Shown piece after piece: positions 23,498 to 39,731 of a stretch of 64,000 nucleotides of DNA. The translations under genes were made by a program, and so were the position numbers. Source of the DNA: Chrysomallon squamiferum (Eukaryota; Mollusca; Gastropoda; Neomphalida; Peltospiridae); the NCBI GenBank assembly GCA_012295275.1, contig CM022666.1, forward strand, positions 1,527,501-1,591,500, given 5' to 3'. Position 1 is the first letter of the stretch. The number at the start of each line of letters is the position of its first letter. The notes beneath the pieces are model-generated. The model was given only the letters and a program-made list of their open reading frames with translations. It did no database searches and was not told the DNA's origin.

Positions 23498-23686
23498 ATG
23501 TCTATCGTGTTTCCATCAGCAGTGACTCTTTGTCACTACAACACACAAGACAACGACGACGTCTTCACTATGGACGTGGAGATGCCTCAAAGCAGCAGAG
23601 GATTGTATCTTTTGGAACACTCTGTCGCTGACAGGGAAATGTTCCCAGTATCGGGGATTCGGGAGGAAGACTCATACAGAAAATGA
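23498..23686 (+). CDS. Unknown 62-residue ORF of unit A3
   Basis: Predicted peptide identical to that of A2 and A4. In contrast the 200 bp after the stop carries several short insertions (see findings), so the ORF is intact where its flank is not. Confidence 0.45.
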   Translation: MSIVFPSAVTLCHYNTQDNDDVFTMDVEMPQSSRGLYLLEHSVADREMFPVSGIREEDSYRK

Positions 23687-23734
23687 AATTCTTCTTCTCA
23701 ACAGGCTCTCTGATCAAAACAAAAGAGATGATTA

Positions 23735-26170
23735 TCTGTGCAGAACATTATCTGTCCAACTACAGAACATTATCGGTTCAACTACAGAACATGGAAATAG
23801 CATGATCTGTTCAACTACAAAGTTAATCGTACTAGAACATCGAAGAAAACTAAATGTATGATCTCCCCAACTGATTTCGGACTGATTTTCAGTCATGGGA
23901 CTGAGTGAACTCCACACTGAAGATCTCCACCAGTCTTGTAACCAGAATTCCATCTTGCTCATGGACCGAAATAAACAATACTGAAACCAAAACCATTTAT
24001 ATATTAACATGGACACGGAACGTTGAAAACTGACATTGATAAATGTGAAGAAAAGAAATACTGTTGTAAATGTATTCTTTTAAACCAATTAGTATGAATA
24101 AATTAATATTAATCTGATATACTTCTTCTTTGTTTTTATTTAAGCTTACGATTTTACTGGAATTATTTATCAACTTAAGACAATTGTGTTTGCGTTTTGC
24201 CTTTCGCTCTCATTTTATCATTCTCTCTTTCTATCTTTGTGTTGTACTGAGAAAAAGTAACTGAAAACTTGAGTTTGATCGTTTGATAGACTAAAAATAC
24301 GATTACGTTGGAACATAGTAATTACAATTTATAATTTTAATAATTTTTATATACTTAATAAATTACTTAATACAAATATGTTTGAAAAATCGTTATATGC
24401 GACTGACATTTAAAATTTTATTATTCTGAACTGTTAAACTCCAGAAAGTAATATACGTTTAGGACGCTGAGTCTGTTTCATATTCCAACTAGTACTCCCC
24501 AACTAGTTTTCCGATGTTTTATATTTGTGTACGTATTTTCTGATCTGTATTTTTATATTTTTCTTATCTGAGTTTTTGTTTTTGAAATATTTGTATTAAG
24601 CAGATGAAGATACAAAAGTAAAGTTGTCTAAAAACAGAAATGTTAAACACGCCGACGTATGTTAGAGTGTAATGTGTTTATAACTGAAAATAATATGAGA
24701 GAAATGGAGATTGTTTTTTGTTTTTTTTTTGGTAAAAGGGATACATTGATAGAGTGGAATAAAAATATTAAATTTTGACTGGTGAAGTATTTCGTATAAG
24801 TATTGTAATGTGATTTTATTTTTAGTAAAAAAAAAATAAAACATAGACTTGTTGTTTTTTTAAAAGTTATCAGATCACAGAAATATCATTGGAAGAAAAA
24901 AGTAGAAAAAAAAAAAAAAAAAAAATAAATAAAAAATAAAAAATACTGAAATTTAATTCTGTACTAAACAGTAAAATAAATTATCCCCACACCAGAAATT
25001 AATTAATGTTTTGAAATGTTTTCCTAAGCTGTGAAGCTGTGATCATTTCTTCTTCTTCGTCTTCATTTGATAATTAAATAATACTGTAATGAATAAATAA
25101 GCATAGATCTGTGACCAACAATTGACAAGGTATGCTTGTATGTATGTATATGTGTATGTGTGCATGTGTGTATGTGTGTTTGTATGTATGAACGTGTGTA
25201 TTTATTTACGAATAAATAAATAAATAAAATAATAAATGAGTTTGTCAATATCAACGACATATTAAGGTTGAATCATCTGTATTATTCGTTAAAAGTATCA
25301 GTAACATTACTAACCAAACAATTAGTTAAATGTGTCTACATCGGTTTAAATGTAAAGTGTTGTAAACTCAGAGTATTTCATTAATATGTTGAAATGGAGG
25401 TGTAGACAGAAAAACCGCATTATAAAATACTAAACAGCTGTGATCTATTTGAAATGATAAAATTGTCTAAAATTTCAGAGTGAAACTCTGAAGAAACTAA
25501 AACATATCTGATTCTTTAGCTTTGATCAGAATGCTTGTGTTATATAATACGTTCATGAAAAAAAACAATGTCCATACAATTATAAAATAAATCACTTTAG
25601 TTTCGTCTTAGAGAAGGTAAAAATAACTTAAAGGCTAATAATTTAAATATTAAACATAACATATTTAAGAATTTAGTGGATTTTATTATTTGTTTTGTTT
25701 TGTTTTTTGATTAGACTTCAGTAACAAAGACTAAAACAAGGAATTGTTACGTTTCCAAGGTCACCTGTATTATCACCTGTATTGTACAGACATCAATAAT
25801 ACGTCTGTACCATAGCTAAATGACCAGCCCGTGTAAATACACGTGATAAATTAATAACATTTTCGACTCGTTTCCACGGTAACCTGTACCGGCATGAGGT
25901 AAAATATTAGATATGTAATTGTGCCGCAATTGGTCTGGATTCCGCAATTAGAAAATGACTGAAGTTGATCTCCATGGATACACAAGCACAAAGCACGTTG
26001 TGAATGACCAACTTGATTATTATTTTTTTTATTATTATTATTTCATTTTTTTTAAATTTTTTTATTTTTATTTATTTTACTCACATACTACAATATTGAA
26101 ATTTACACACTACAAATACTAGTACTATATTACACAGCACAAAGCAGCAGCAGCAGCAACACCAGTAGTC

Positions 26171-26207
<37 letters not shown>

Positions 26208-26277
26208 ATAATAATAATAATAATAATAATATTAATAATAATAAGAAGAAGAAGCAGAAGAAGGGGAAGATAAATCT
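23735..26277. other. Disturbed tail and spacer of unit A3
   Basis: Follows the A2 order but with extra 5-10 bp insertions between 23,718 and 23,890 and a 30-40 bp insertion near 24,515-24,560. The leading edge of the next unit (26,010-26,180) also has extra TTATTA and GCAGCAGCAG material. Confidence 0.75.
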
Positions 26278-26384
26278 TTTTGTTGTTTTCTTGCAACGTG
26301 ACCCAGCCAGCTGTCTGGTTGAGTCTTTCAAACGAGTCAGATTCACGTTTTCCCAATACGCTGTCCAGATGTTCGCGAAGTGTC

Positions 26385-26392
26385 TATAAATA
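26385..26392 (+). promoter_or_regulatory. TATA box of unit A4
   Basis: TATAAATA, 141 bp before the ORF start. Confidence 0.6.
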
Positions 26393-26525
26393 CAGACCAC
26401 AGACACTGAGAGACTTCATTCCTTGCAGAGCTCTTCCACTTGCTGTAACAAACATTTTGCTTTCACAACACTTTGCTTATTCACGAAAATCTTTGCACTT
26501 GAAGATATCAGCTGATACTGTAATA

Positions 26526-26714
26526 ATGTCTATCGTGTTTCCATCAGCAGTGACTCTTTGTCACTACAACACACAAGACAACGACGACGTCTTCACTATG
26601 GACGTGGAGATGCCTCAAAGCAGCAGAGGATTGTATCTTTTGGAACACTCTGTCGCTGACAGGGAAATGTTCCCAGTATCGGGGATTCGGGAGGAAGACT
26701 CATACAGAAAATGA
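26526..26714 (+). CDS. Unknown 62-residue ORF of unit A4
   Basis: Predicted peptide identical to A2 and A3. Followed by two 22-bp repeats at about 26,758-26,801 and the conserved tail. Confidence 0.45.
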   Translation: MSIVFPSAVTLCHYNTQDNDDVFTMDVEMPQSSRGLYLLEHSVADREMFPVSGIREEDSYRK

Positions 26715-26801
26715 AATTCTTCTTCTCAACAGGCTCTCTGATCAAAAGAGATGATACAGAACATTATCTGTCCAACTACAGAACATTATCGGTTCAACTA
26801 C

Positions 26802-29370
<2,569 letters not shown>

Positions 29371-29479
29371 TTTTCTGTTTTTTTCTTGCAACGTGACCCA
29401 GGCACCTGTCTGGTTCAGTCTTTTCAACGAATGAAACTCACGTTTTCCCATCACGCTGTCCGGATGTCCGTAACATGTC

Positions 29480-29487
29480 TATAAATA
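29480..29487 (+). promoter_or_regulatory. TATA box of unit A5
   Basis: TATAAATA, again 141 bp before the ORF start although the upstream 20 bp (GTCCGTAACATG) differ from A2-A4. Confidence 0.6.
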
Positions 29488-29620
29488 CAGACCACAGACA
29501 CTGAGAGACTTCATTCCTTGCAGAGCTCTTCCACTTGGTGTAACAAACATTTTGCTTTCACAACACTTTGCTTGTTCACGAAAACCTTTCCACTTGAATA
29601 TATCAGCTGATACTGTAATA

Positions 29621-29809
29621 ATGTCTGTCGTGCTTCCATCAGCAGTGACTCTTTGTCTGTACAACATCCACGACAACGACGATGTCTTCACTATGGACGT
29701 GGACATGCCTCAAAGCGGCAGAGGATTGTATATTTTGGAACACTCTGTCGCTGACAGGGAAATATTCCCAGTATCGGGGATTCAGGAGGAAGACTCATCC
29801 AGAAAATGA
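29621..29809 (+). CDS. Unknown 62-residue ORF of unit A5
   Basis: Differs from A1 at Val3, Leu5, Tyr14, Ile16, His17, Asp20, Ser32, Ile38, Ile48 and Ser60; only a few silent differences. The frame upstream of the ATG is broken here, which supports the 62-codon reading over any longer one. Confidence 0.45.
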   Translation: MSVVLPSAVTLCLYNIHDNDDVFTMDVDMPQSGRGLYILEHSVADREIFPVSGIQEEDSSRK

Positions 29810-29849
29810 AATTCTTCTCAGCAGGCTCTCTGATCAAAAGAGATGATAC

Positions 29850-29959
29850 AGAACATTATCTGTTCAACTACTGAATATTATCTGTTCAACTACAGAACAT
29901 TATCGGTTCAACTACAGAACATTATCTGTTCAACTACAGAACATTATCGGTTCAACTAC
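29850..29959 (+). repeat. 22-bp tandem repeats, unit A5 (5 copies)
   Basis: Five units; the last three alternate TATCGG, TATCTG, TATCGG, implying a 44-bp duplication within the array. Confidence 0.9.
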
Positions 29960-31690
29960 AGAACATGGAAATAGCATGATCTCGTAAATTAAATTCTACT
30001 ACATTGAAGAAAAAGAAATTTACATCAACTGCTTTCGGACACTTCAGACATCGGACTGAGTGAACTCCACCCTGAAGATATCCACCAATTTCGAACCAGA
30101 ATTCCATCTTCCTCATAGACCGAAATAAACAATACTGAAACCAAAACCATTTATATATTAACATGGACACGGAACGTTGAAAACTGACATTGATAAATGT
30201 GAAGAAAAGAAATACTGTTATAAATGTATTCTTTTGAAACAATTTGTATTAATAAATTAATATTAATCTCATATACTTGTTTGTTTTTATATACGGTTAT
30301 AATTTAACTAGCATTATTTATCAACTTAAGAAAATTGTTTGCCTTTCGCTCTCATTTTATAACTCTCTCTTTCTATCTTATGTGTTGTACTGACAAAAAG
30401 TAACTGAAAACTTCAGTTAGACCGTTTGATAGACTGAAAATACAATTATGTTGGAACATGGTAATTACAATTTATAAGTTAATAATTTTTATATACTTAA
30501 TAAATTACTTAATACAAATATATTTTTAAAAGTATCTTTATATGCCACTGACATTTAGAACTTTATTTTTCTGAACTGTTAAACTCCAGAAACTAATATA
30601 TGTTAGGACATGTTTGTTCTTCGCAATGAACGAACGTATAAAAACAAAAACTACTTTTTTCGATATTAATGATTATTAAATAAAAGTGATGCGTGATTTT
30701 TTTGTAAACCTGAAAGAGAGAAAACAAAAACTTCCCTCAGATGGGTTATGGTTAACAGTTAGCGTCGTCTGAAATATACGACAACCTTCCTTGCTGTTTA
30801 TTTCGAAGAAATAGCTGAAAAGAAGATGGGATCAATGTAGTCTTATAAATTATTAAAAATATAAATATAACAACAAATGTAACACGGGTCAATGCAAGAA
30901 AAGAATATTTCAGAAACTTAAAGAAATTCTCTTATGCATATACATTTTCAGATTTATTTATATGGATGTTTAACACGTGTGTGTATTTTGGAATGCATAT
31001 TCTCTGCACATAGATAAACACTCGGAACGCAGACGTCACAGTATTACAAAGTCCTGTCACCATCTGGCAACGTCTGCAGAATACAAAAATAACTTAAACG
31101 TTATTAATTTAAATATTAAATGAACGCACGTAAAATATCTTCAAATTTAGTGGATTCTTTCTTTCGATGAGACTTCAGTAACAAAGACTAAAACAAGGTA
31201 AACCTCTTTAGATGATGAATATAGACAATCTGGAGGAACGCACTGGCACAGTAGTACGAAATCCAGAAACGTCATCACAAATGTCAACTACCCTTATTCC
31301 TCAGGATATCGCAGTTGGAAAACGAGTCCAATTCATCTCTTGACATATATAAACACAAACACGCTCTGACGAATGTGACTTGGTAATTTATTTATTTATT
31401 TTATTTATAGTTTTATTTTATTTATTTATTTTTCATATTACTCTAGTACTGATATTATACAATACAAATAGCAGCAGCAGCAGTAGTAGTAGTAAAAGCA
31501 GTGATAATATCAGTAGCACTAGTAAGTGAAGTTACAGTACTAATAATATGTTATAATAGAAGTTCTACTATTAAGTAGAAAAAGCAGCATCAGCTGCCAA
31601 TAGCAGTCGTAGTAGTAGTAGTAGTAGTAACAGTAGTAACAATGATAAGAATAATATTAAGAAGAAGAAGAAGAAGAAGAGGAAGACGAA
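29960..31690. other. Tail of A5 and hybrid spacer
   Basis: A-type tail to about 30,600, then B-type spacer (CTTCCCTCAGATGGGTTATG at about 30,732, GAAAAGAAGATGGGATCAAT at about 30,818) and B-type leading tracts with TTCTACT-ATTA-AGTAGAA, a perfect 7-bp stem at 31,563-31,580. Confidence 0.75.
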
Positions 31691-31696
31691 CTCATT

Positions 31697-31905
31697 TTTG
31701 TTGTTTTCTTGCAACGTGACCCAGACAGGTCTCTGGTTCAGTCTTTCAAACGAGTCAGACTCACGTTTCCACTTTGAAGCTCTTCACCAGTTTTGTAACC
31801 ACATTCCATCTCGCTCATGGACCAAAATAAACATCACTGAAATCAGAAACGTTTACATATTAACATGGAAACGAAACGTTCAAAACTGACATTGAAAAAC
31901 GTGAA
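31697..31905 (+). pseudogene. B-type unit core B1: cassette with promoter and ORF deleted
   Basis: Matches the A cassette at CTTGCAACGTGACCCAG through GTCAGACTCACGTTTCCAC, then jumps to the A tail (GAAGCTCTTCACCAG, the ACATGGAAACG block, CTGACATTGAAAAACGTG). TATA, the 62-codon ORF and the 22-bp repeats are absent. The frame across the junction starts only with TTG, so no protein is claimed. Confidence 0.85.
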
Positions 31906-33542
31906 GAAAAAAATAAAATACTGTTGTATCTGTATTCTTTTAAACAATTAATATTAATAAATAAATTTTAATCTCATATACTTCTTCTTTATTTTTAATA
32001 TGCTTACGATCTAACTAGAATTATTTCTGAACTTTACGAAATTGTGTTTGCCTTTCGCTCTCATTTTATCGTTTTCTCTTTCTATCTTGTGTGTTGTACT
32101 GACAAAGAGTAACTGAAAACTTGAGTTTGATCGTTTGATAGACTGAAAATACGATTATGTTGGAGCACAGTAATTACAATTTATAATTTAATAATTTTTA
32201 TATACCTAACAAACTACTTAACACAAATAATTTTGAAAAATCGTTATATGCGATTGGCATTTAAAATTTTATTATTCCGAACTTTTAAACTCTAAATGCT
32301 AATATATGATTAGGCCATAGTTTACTTGTGTGTACTTTGCAGTAAACGAGGGTAAAAAAAACACCCCCAAAACAGATTTTAATATTAATGATTATTAAAT
32401 AAAAGTGATGGGTGTTTTTCTGCAAATCTGATACAAAAGAAAAAACAAAAACTTCCCTCAGATGGGTTATGGTTAACAGTTAGCGTCGTCTGAAATACAC
32501 GAAAACCTTCCCTGCGGTAGGAAAATACATACATAACTATTATGTTCAAGTTCTTTGTCCTTAAGAGGCTAATTAACACATTATTCATTACAGTCTGAAC
32601 TACACGAATACCTTCCCTGACGTAGGAAAATACATACATACGTATTATGTTCAAGTTCTTTGTCCGTAAGAGACTAATTAACACATTTTTCATTACAATT
32701 ACAATTTTAATAATGACATGTCGAGAACACCATTGTCCTTGATTTAGGTAGACGATACACATTACAATTTAAATTCTTTGAATAAGACAGCAATAAAAGT
32801 CAAATATTTGCGATCTCCTATTTCTACATACAGTTTTTTTTTCACAGCCACAAATCCTCCATTTCACCAAGATGACAAGACTTTGCACTGAATCTCATCA
32901 AAAATGATTTAAGATGACTGATTGCATAAACCTTCACTTTAGTAATTTTAATAAACTTAATAAATTATTTAAGGAAATGTTAATAATTATGTTATCGACA
33001 TTTAAAATTTCATTATGTTGTTTCTTATACTGCTAAAACTAACAAATGGTGTAGGAAATTATTATTATTTTATATGTCTTCTTCTTTATTAAGGTGCGCA
33101 CAAAAGCCTTCAATGACTTAAATGTTAAAGATTATAAAGTAAAACTCGAACGTTTTCTTGTTAAAAATCTGATACGAGAGAGAAAACAAGCTTCCACCAA
33201 ATGGGTTATTCTTGACGGTTAGCATTGGGTTATGTTTCGTGTGTAACATACCCTGAGGTAAGAAAAAAACCATACATAAATATTATCTGTTTCGTAAACT
33301 AGAAACCGGACAACAGAACCCTTTTTACGAGAATGATGACGACAACAGTTTTCAAGGCAACGATGACGACACTTTTCACAATAACACAGTTTTGTAGCGT
33401 TGTTCAGAATCAAAAAAATAAAAAAAAATAATAATAAATTTGAAAATAACTAAAAGCTGTATCTGCACACTGGTGTAAAGGAACTCTGGTATTTCGTATA
33501 AAAAAAATATTTTTTATCGTGGGGTATATTAACTCTTAAATA

Positions 33543-33586
<44 letters not shown>

Positions 33587-34376
33587 TACATTAATATTTA
33601 CGAGCTAATTTAAGTCACCATATATATATATATATATATATACTATATGTATACGCGATATTGTGTGTTCTTGTGTCCGTTTATGAATGTGTGTGTGTGT
33701 GTGTGTGTGTGTGTGAGTTTATTTCGAGGGAATAGCTGAAAAGAAGATGGGATCAATGTGGTCTTATAAATTATTAAAAATATAAATATAACAACAAATG
33801 TAACACAGGTCAATGAAAGAAAAGAATATTTCAGAAACTTAAAGAAATTCTCTTATGCATATACATTTTCAGATTTATTTATATGGATGTTTAACACGTG
33901 TGTGTATTTTGGAATGCATATTCTGCACATAGATAAACGCACATGTCACAGTATTACAAAGTCCTGTCACCATCTGGCAACGTCTGCAGAATACAAAAAT
34001 AACTTAAACGTTATTAATTTAAATATTAAATGAACGCACGTAAAATATCTACAAAATTTAGTGGATTCTTTCTTTGGATGAGACTCCAGTAACAAAGACT
34101 AAAAAAAGGTAATCCTCTTTAGATGATGAATATAGACAATCTGGAGGAAAGCTCTGGCACAGTAGTACGAAATCTGGAAACGTCATCACAAATGTCAACT
34201 GCCCTTCTTCCTCCGGATATCGCAGTTGGAAAATGAGTCCAATTCATCTCTTGACATATATAAACACAAACACGTTCTGACCAATGTGACTTGGTAATTT
34301 ATTTATTTTATTTATTTTTTTATTTTATTTATTTGTTTTTGATATTACTCCAGTACTGATATTATAGAATACAAAT

Positions 34377-34407
<31 letters not shown>

Positions 34408-34596
34408 ACAGCAGTGATAATAGCAGTAGCACCAGTAAGTGAAGTAACAGTACTAATAATATGTTATAATAGTTCTACTATTAAGTAGAAAAAGCAGCAT
34501 GAGCTGCAATAGTAGTCGTAGTAACAGTAGTAATAACAATAACAATAATAAGAAGAATATTAAGAAGAAGAAGAAGAAGAGGAAGACGAACTCTTT
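31906..34596. other. Spacer of unit B1
   Basis: AT-rich tail, then two tandem units of about 107 bp (32,505-32,700) sharing GGAAAATACATACATA, ATTATGTTCAAGTTCTTTGT and GACTAATTAACACATT, a related block at about 33,175-33,290 (AAATGGGTTATTCTTGACGG), (TG)n at 33,545-33,584 and 33,690-33,714, (AT)n at about 33,620-33,642, then B-type leading tracts. Confidence 0.8.
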
Positions 34597-34599
34597 TTT

Positions 34600-34805
34600 G
34601 TTGTTTTCTTGCAACGTGACCCAGACAGGTCTCTGGTTCAGTCTTTCAAGCGAGTCAGACTTACGTTTCCACGTTGAAGCTCTTCACCAGTTTTGTAACC
34701 ACATTGCATCTTGCTCATGGACCAAAATAAACATCACTGAAATCAGAAACGTTTACATATTAACATGGAAACGAAACGTTCAAAACTGACATTGAAAAAC
34801 GTGAA
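34600..34805 (+). pseudogene. B-type unit core B2
   Basis: Same promoter/ORF deletion as B1. Distinguished by CACGTTGAAGCTC at the junction and CATTGCATCTTGC after it. Confidence 0.85.
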
Positions 34806-37366
34806 GAAAAACATAAAATACTGTTGTAACTGTATTCTTTTTAACAGTTCATATTAATAAATGAATTTTAATCTCATTTACTTCTTCTTTATTTTTAATA
34901 TGCTTACGATTTAACTAGAATTATTTATGAACTTTACAAAATTGTGTTTGCCTTTCGCTCTCATTTTATCGTTCTCTCTTTCTATCTTGTGTGTTGTACT
35001 GATAAAGAGTAACTGAAAACTTGAGTTTGATCGTTTGATAGACTAAAAATACGATTATGTTGGAGCACAGTAATTACAATTTATAATTTAATAATTTTTA
35101 TATACCTAATAAACTATTTAACAATAATAATTTTGAAAAATCGTTATATGCGATTGGCATTTAAAATGTTATTACTCCGAACTTTTAAACTCTAAATGCT
35201 AATATATGGGGAGGCCATAGTTTACTTGTGTGTACTTTGCAGTAAACGAGGGTAAAAAAAACCCACAAAACAGATTTTAATATTAATGATTATTAAATAA
35301 AAGTGATGGGTGTTTTTCTGCAAATCTGATACAAAAGAAAAAACAAAAACTTCCCTCAGATGGGTTATGGTTAACAGTTAGCGTCATCTGAAATACACGA
35401 AAACCTTCCCTGCCGTAGGAAAATACATACATAACTATTATGTTCAAGTTCTTTGTCCTTAAGAGGCTAATTAACACATTATTCATTACAGTCTGAACTA
35501 CACGAATACCTTCCCTGACGTAGGAAAATACATACATACGTATTATGTTCAAGTTCTTTGTCCGTAATACGCTAATTAACAGATTATTCATTACAATTAC
35601 AATTTTAATAATGACATGTCAACAACACCATTGTCCTTGATTTAGCTAGAAGATACACAATACAATTTAAATTCTTTGAATAAGACAGCAATAAAAGTCA
35701 AATATTTGCGATCTCCTATTTCTACATACAGTTTTTTCCCAGCCACAAATCCTCCATTTCACTAAGATGACAAGACATTGCACTGAATCTCATCAAAACT
35801 GATTTAAGATGACTGATTGCATAAACCTTCACTTTAGTAATTTTCATAAACTTAATAAATTATTGAACACTAACATTTCATGAAATCTTAATAATTATGT
35901 TATCGACATTTAAAATTTCATTATTTTGTTTCTTATACTGCTGAAACTAACACATGGTCTAGGAAATTATTATTATTTTGTGTGTCTTCTTCTTTATTAA
36001 GGTACGCACAAAAGCTTTCAGTGATTTAAATGTTAAAGATTATAAAGTAAAACTCGAACGTTTTCTTGTTAAATATGTGATACGAGAGAGAAAACAAGCT
36101 TCCACCAAATGGGTTATTCTTGACGGTTAGCATTGGGTTATATTTCGTGTGTAACATACCCAGAGGTAAGAAAACACATACATAAATATTATCTGTTTCG
36201 TAAACTAGAAACCGGACAACAGAACCCTTTCTACGAGAATGATGACGAAAACAGTTTTGAAGACAACGATGACGACACTTTTCACAATAACACAGTTTTG
36301 TAGCGTTGTTCAGAATCCAAAAAAAATAATAAAAAATAAATAAATAAATTTGAAAATAACTAAAAGATGTATCTGCACACTGGTATAAAGGAACTCTGGT
36401 ATTTCGTATAAAAAAATATATATTTTTATGGTGGGGTATATTAACTAGTAAATATTTATGACTTTCTATATATATATACACACAATGATACATAAATATT
36501 TAAGAACTAATATATGTATGGTGAAATATATTGCTCATAAATATTTATGTTTGTGCGTGTTTGTGTGTGTGTGTATACATTAATATTTATGAGCTAATTT
36601 ACCTCACGATATCCATATACTATATGTATAGCGATGTTGTGTGTGTTTGTGTATGTGTGTTTATGTGTGTGTGAGTGTGTGAGTTTATTTCGAGGGACCA
36701 GCTGAAAAGAAGATGGGATCAATGTTGTCTTATAACTTATTAAAAATATAAATATAACAACAAATGTAACACAGGTCAATGCAAGAAAATAATATTTCAG
36801 AAACTTAAAGAAATTCTCTTATGCATATACATTTTCAGATTTATTTATATGGATAATTAACACGTCTGTGTATTTTGAGATGAATATTCTCTGCACATAG
36901 ATAAACACTCGGGAACGCACTTGTCACAGTATTACAAAGTCCTGTCACCATCTGGCAACTTCTGCAGAATAAAAAAATAACTTAAAGGTTATTAATTTAA
37001 ATATTAAATGCACAGTACGGAAAATATCTACAAATTTAGTGGATTCTTTCTTTGGATGAGACTCCAGTAACAAAGACTAAAACAAGGTAATCCTCTTTAG
37101 ATGTTGAATATAGACAATCTGGAGGAACGCACTGGCACAGTAGTACGAAATCCAGAAACGACATCACAAACGTCATCACAAACGTGAACTACCCTTCTTC
37201 CTCCGGATATCGCAGTTGGAAAATGAGTCCAATTCATCTCTTGACATATATAAACACAAACACGTTCTGACCAATGTGACTTGGTAATTTATTTATTTAT
37301 TATTATTTTTTTATTATTTTTTTTTTTTTTGATATTACTCCAGTACTGATATTATACAATACAAAA

Positions 37367-37397
<31 letters not shown>

Positions 37398-37598
37398 ACA
37401 GCAGTGATAATAGCAGTACCACCAGTAAGTGAAGTAACAGTACTAATAATATGTTATAATAGAAGTTCTACTATTAAGTAGAAAAAGCAGCATCAGCTGC
37501 AATAGCAGTCGTAGTAGTAGTAGTAGTAGTAACAGTAGTAACAATGATAAGAATAATATTAAGAAGAAGAAGAAGAAGAAGAGGAAGACGAACTCATT
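34806..37598. other. Spacer of unit B2
   Basis: Same order as the B1 spacer, but the (TG)n/(AT)n segment is replaced by TATATATATACACACAATG and GTGTGTTTGTGTATGTG (36,465-36,690). No gene found. Confidence 0.75.
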
Positions 37599-37807
37599 TT
37601 TGTTGTTTTCTTGCAACGTGACCCAGACAGGTCTCTGGTTCAGTCTTTCAAGCGAGTCAGACTCACGTTTCCACGTTGAAGCTCTTCACCAGTTTTGTAA
37701 CCACATTCCATCTCGCTCATGGACCAAAATAAACATCACTGAAATCAGAAACGTTTACATATTAACATGGAAACGAAACGTTCAAAACTGACATTGAAAA
37801 ACGTGAA
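37599..37807 (+). pseudogene. B-type unit core B3
   Basis: Same deletion; combines the B2-like CACGTTGAAGCTC with the B1-like CATTCCATCTCGC. Confidence 0.85.
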
Positions 37808-39731
37808 GAAAAAAATAAAATACTGTTGTAACTGTATTCTTTTAAACAATTCATATTAATAAATTAATATTAATCTCATTTACTTCTTCTATGTTTTTAA
37901 TATGCTTACGATCTAACTAGAATTATTTCTGAACTTTACGAAATTGTGTTTGCCTTTCGCTCTCATTTTATCGTTTTCTCTTTCTATCTTGTGTGTTGTA
38001 CTGACAAAGAGTGACTGAAAACTTGAGTTTGATCGTTTGATAGACTGAAAATACGATTATGTTGGAGCACAGTAATTACAATTTATAATTTAATAATTTT
38101 TATATACCTAACAAACTACTTAACACAAATAATTTTGAAAAATCGTTATATGCGATTGGCATTTAAAATGTTATTACTCCGAACTTTTAAACTCTAAATG
38201 CTAATATATGGGGAGGCCTTAGTTTACTTGTGTGTACTTTGCAGTAAACGAGGGTAAAAAAAACACCCCCAAAACAGATTTTAATATTAATGATTATTAA
38301 ATAAAAGTGATGGGTGTTTTTCTGCAAATCTGATACAAAAGAAAAAACAAAAACTTCCCTCAGATGGGTTATGGTTAACAGTTAGCGTCGTCTGAAATAC
38401 ACGAAACCTTCCCTGCGGTAGGAAAATACATACATAACTATTATGTTCAAGTTCTTTGTCCTTAAGAGGCTAATTAACACATTATTCATTACAGTCTGAA
38501 CTACACGAATACCTTCCCTGACGTAGGAAAATACATACATACGTATTATGTTCAAGTTCTTTGTCCGTAAGAGACTAATTAACACATTTTTCATTACAGT
38601 TACAATTTTAATAATGACATGTCGAGAACACCATTGTCCTTGATTTAGGTAGACGATACACTTTACAATTTAAATTCTTTGAATAAGACAGCAATAAAAG
38701 TCAAATATTTGCGATCTCCTATTTCTACATACAGTTTTTTCACAGCCACAAATCCTCCATTTCACCAAGATGACAAGACTTTGCACTGAATCTCATCAAA
38801 AATGATTTAAGATGACTGATTGGATAAACCTTCACTTTAGTAATTTTAATAAACTTAATAAATTATTTAAGGAAATGTTAATAATTATGTTATCGACATT
38901 TAAAATTTCATTATGTTGTTTCTTATACTGCTAAAACTAACAAATGGTGTAGGAAATTATTATTATTTTATATGTCTTCTTCTTTATTAAGGTGCGCACA
39001 AAAGCCTTCAATGACTTAAATGTTAAAGATTATAAAGTAAAACTCGAACGTTTTCTTGTTAAAAATCTGATACGAGAGAGAAAACAAGCTTCCACCAAAT
39101 GGGTTATTCTTGACGGTTAGCATTGGGTTATGTTTCGTGTGTAACATACCCTGAGGTAAGAAAAAAACCATACATAAATATTATCTGTTTCGTAAACTAG
39201 AAACCGGACAACAGAACCCTTTTTACGAGAATGATGACGACAACAGTTTTCAAGGCAACGATGACGACACTTTTCACAATAACACAGTTTTGTAGCGTTG
39301 TTCAGAATCAAAAAAAAATAAAATAAAAATAATAATAAATTTGAAAATAACTAAAAGCTGTATCTGCACACTGGTGTAAAGGAACTCTGGTATTTCGTAT
39401 CAAAAATATATTTTTTTATCGTGGGGTATATTAACTTTTAAATATTTGTGTGTGTGTGTGTGTGTTTGTGTGTGTGTGTCTACATTAATATTTACGAGCT
39501 AATTTAAGTCACCATATATGTATATATATATATATACTATATGTATAGCGATATTGTGTGTGCTTGTGTGCGTTTATGAATGTGTGTGTGTGTGTGCGTG
39601 TGTGTGTGAGTTTATTTCGAGGGAATAGCTGAAAAGAAGATGGGATCAATGTGGTCTTATAAATTATTAAAAATATAAATATAACAACAAATGTAACACA
39701 GGTCAATGCAAGAAAATAATATTTCAGAAAC
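37808..39731. other. Truncated spacer of unit B3
   Basis: B1-like spacer with (TG)n and (AT)n tracts at about 39,447-39,540, cut at 39,731 by the higher-order repeat junction. Confidence 0.75.

Noticed and set aside
32385-32762. 125-codon minus-strand frame in B spacers with an internal repeat
   Set aside because: It is the translation of the tandem 107-bp DNA units; the frame and length vary among B copies and no promoter or coding signature accompanies it.
36026-36493. 155-186 codon minus-strand frames in B2-type spacers
   Set aside because: They start in an AT/AC microsatellite, are cut by stops in related spacers, and have no recognisable domain.
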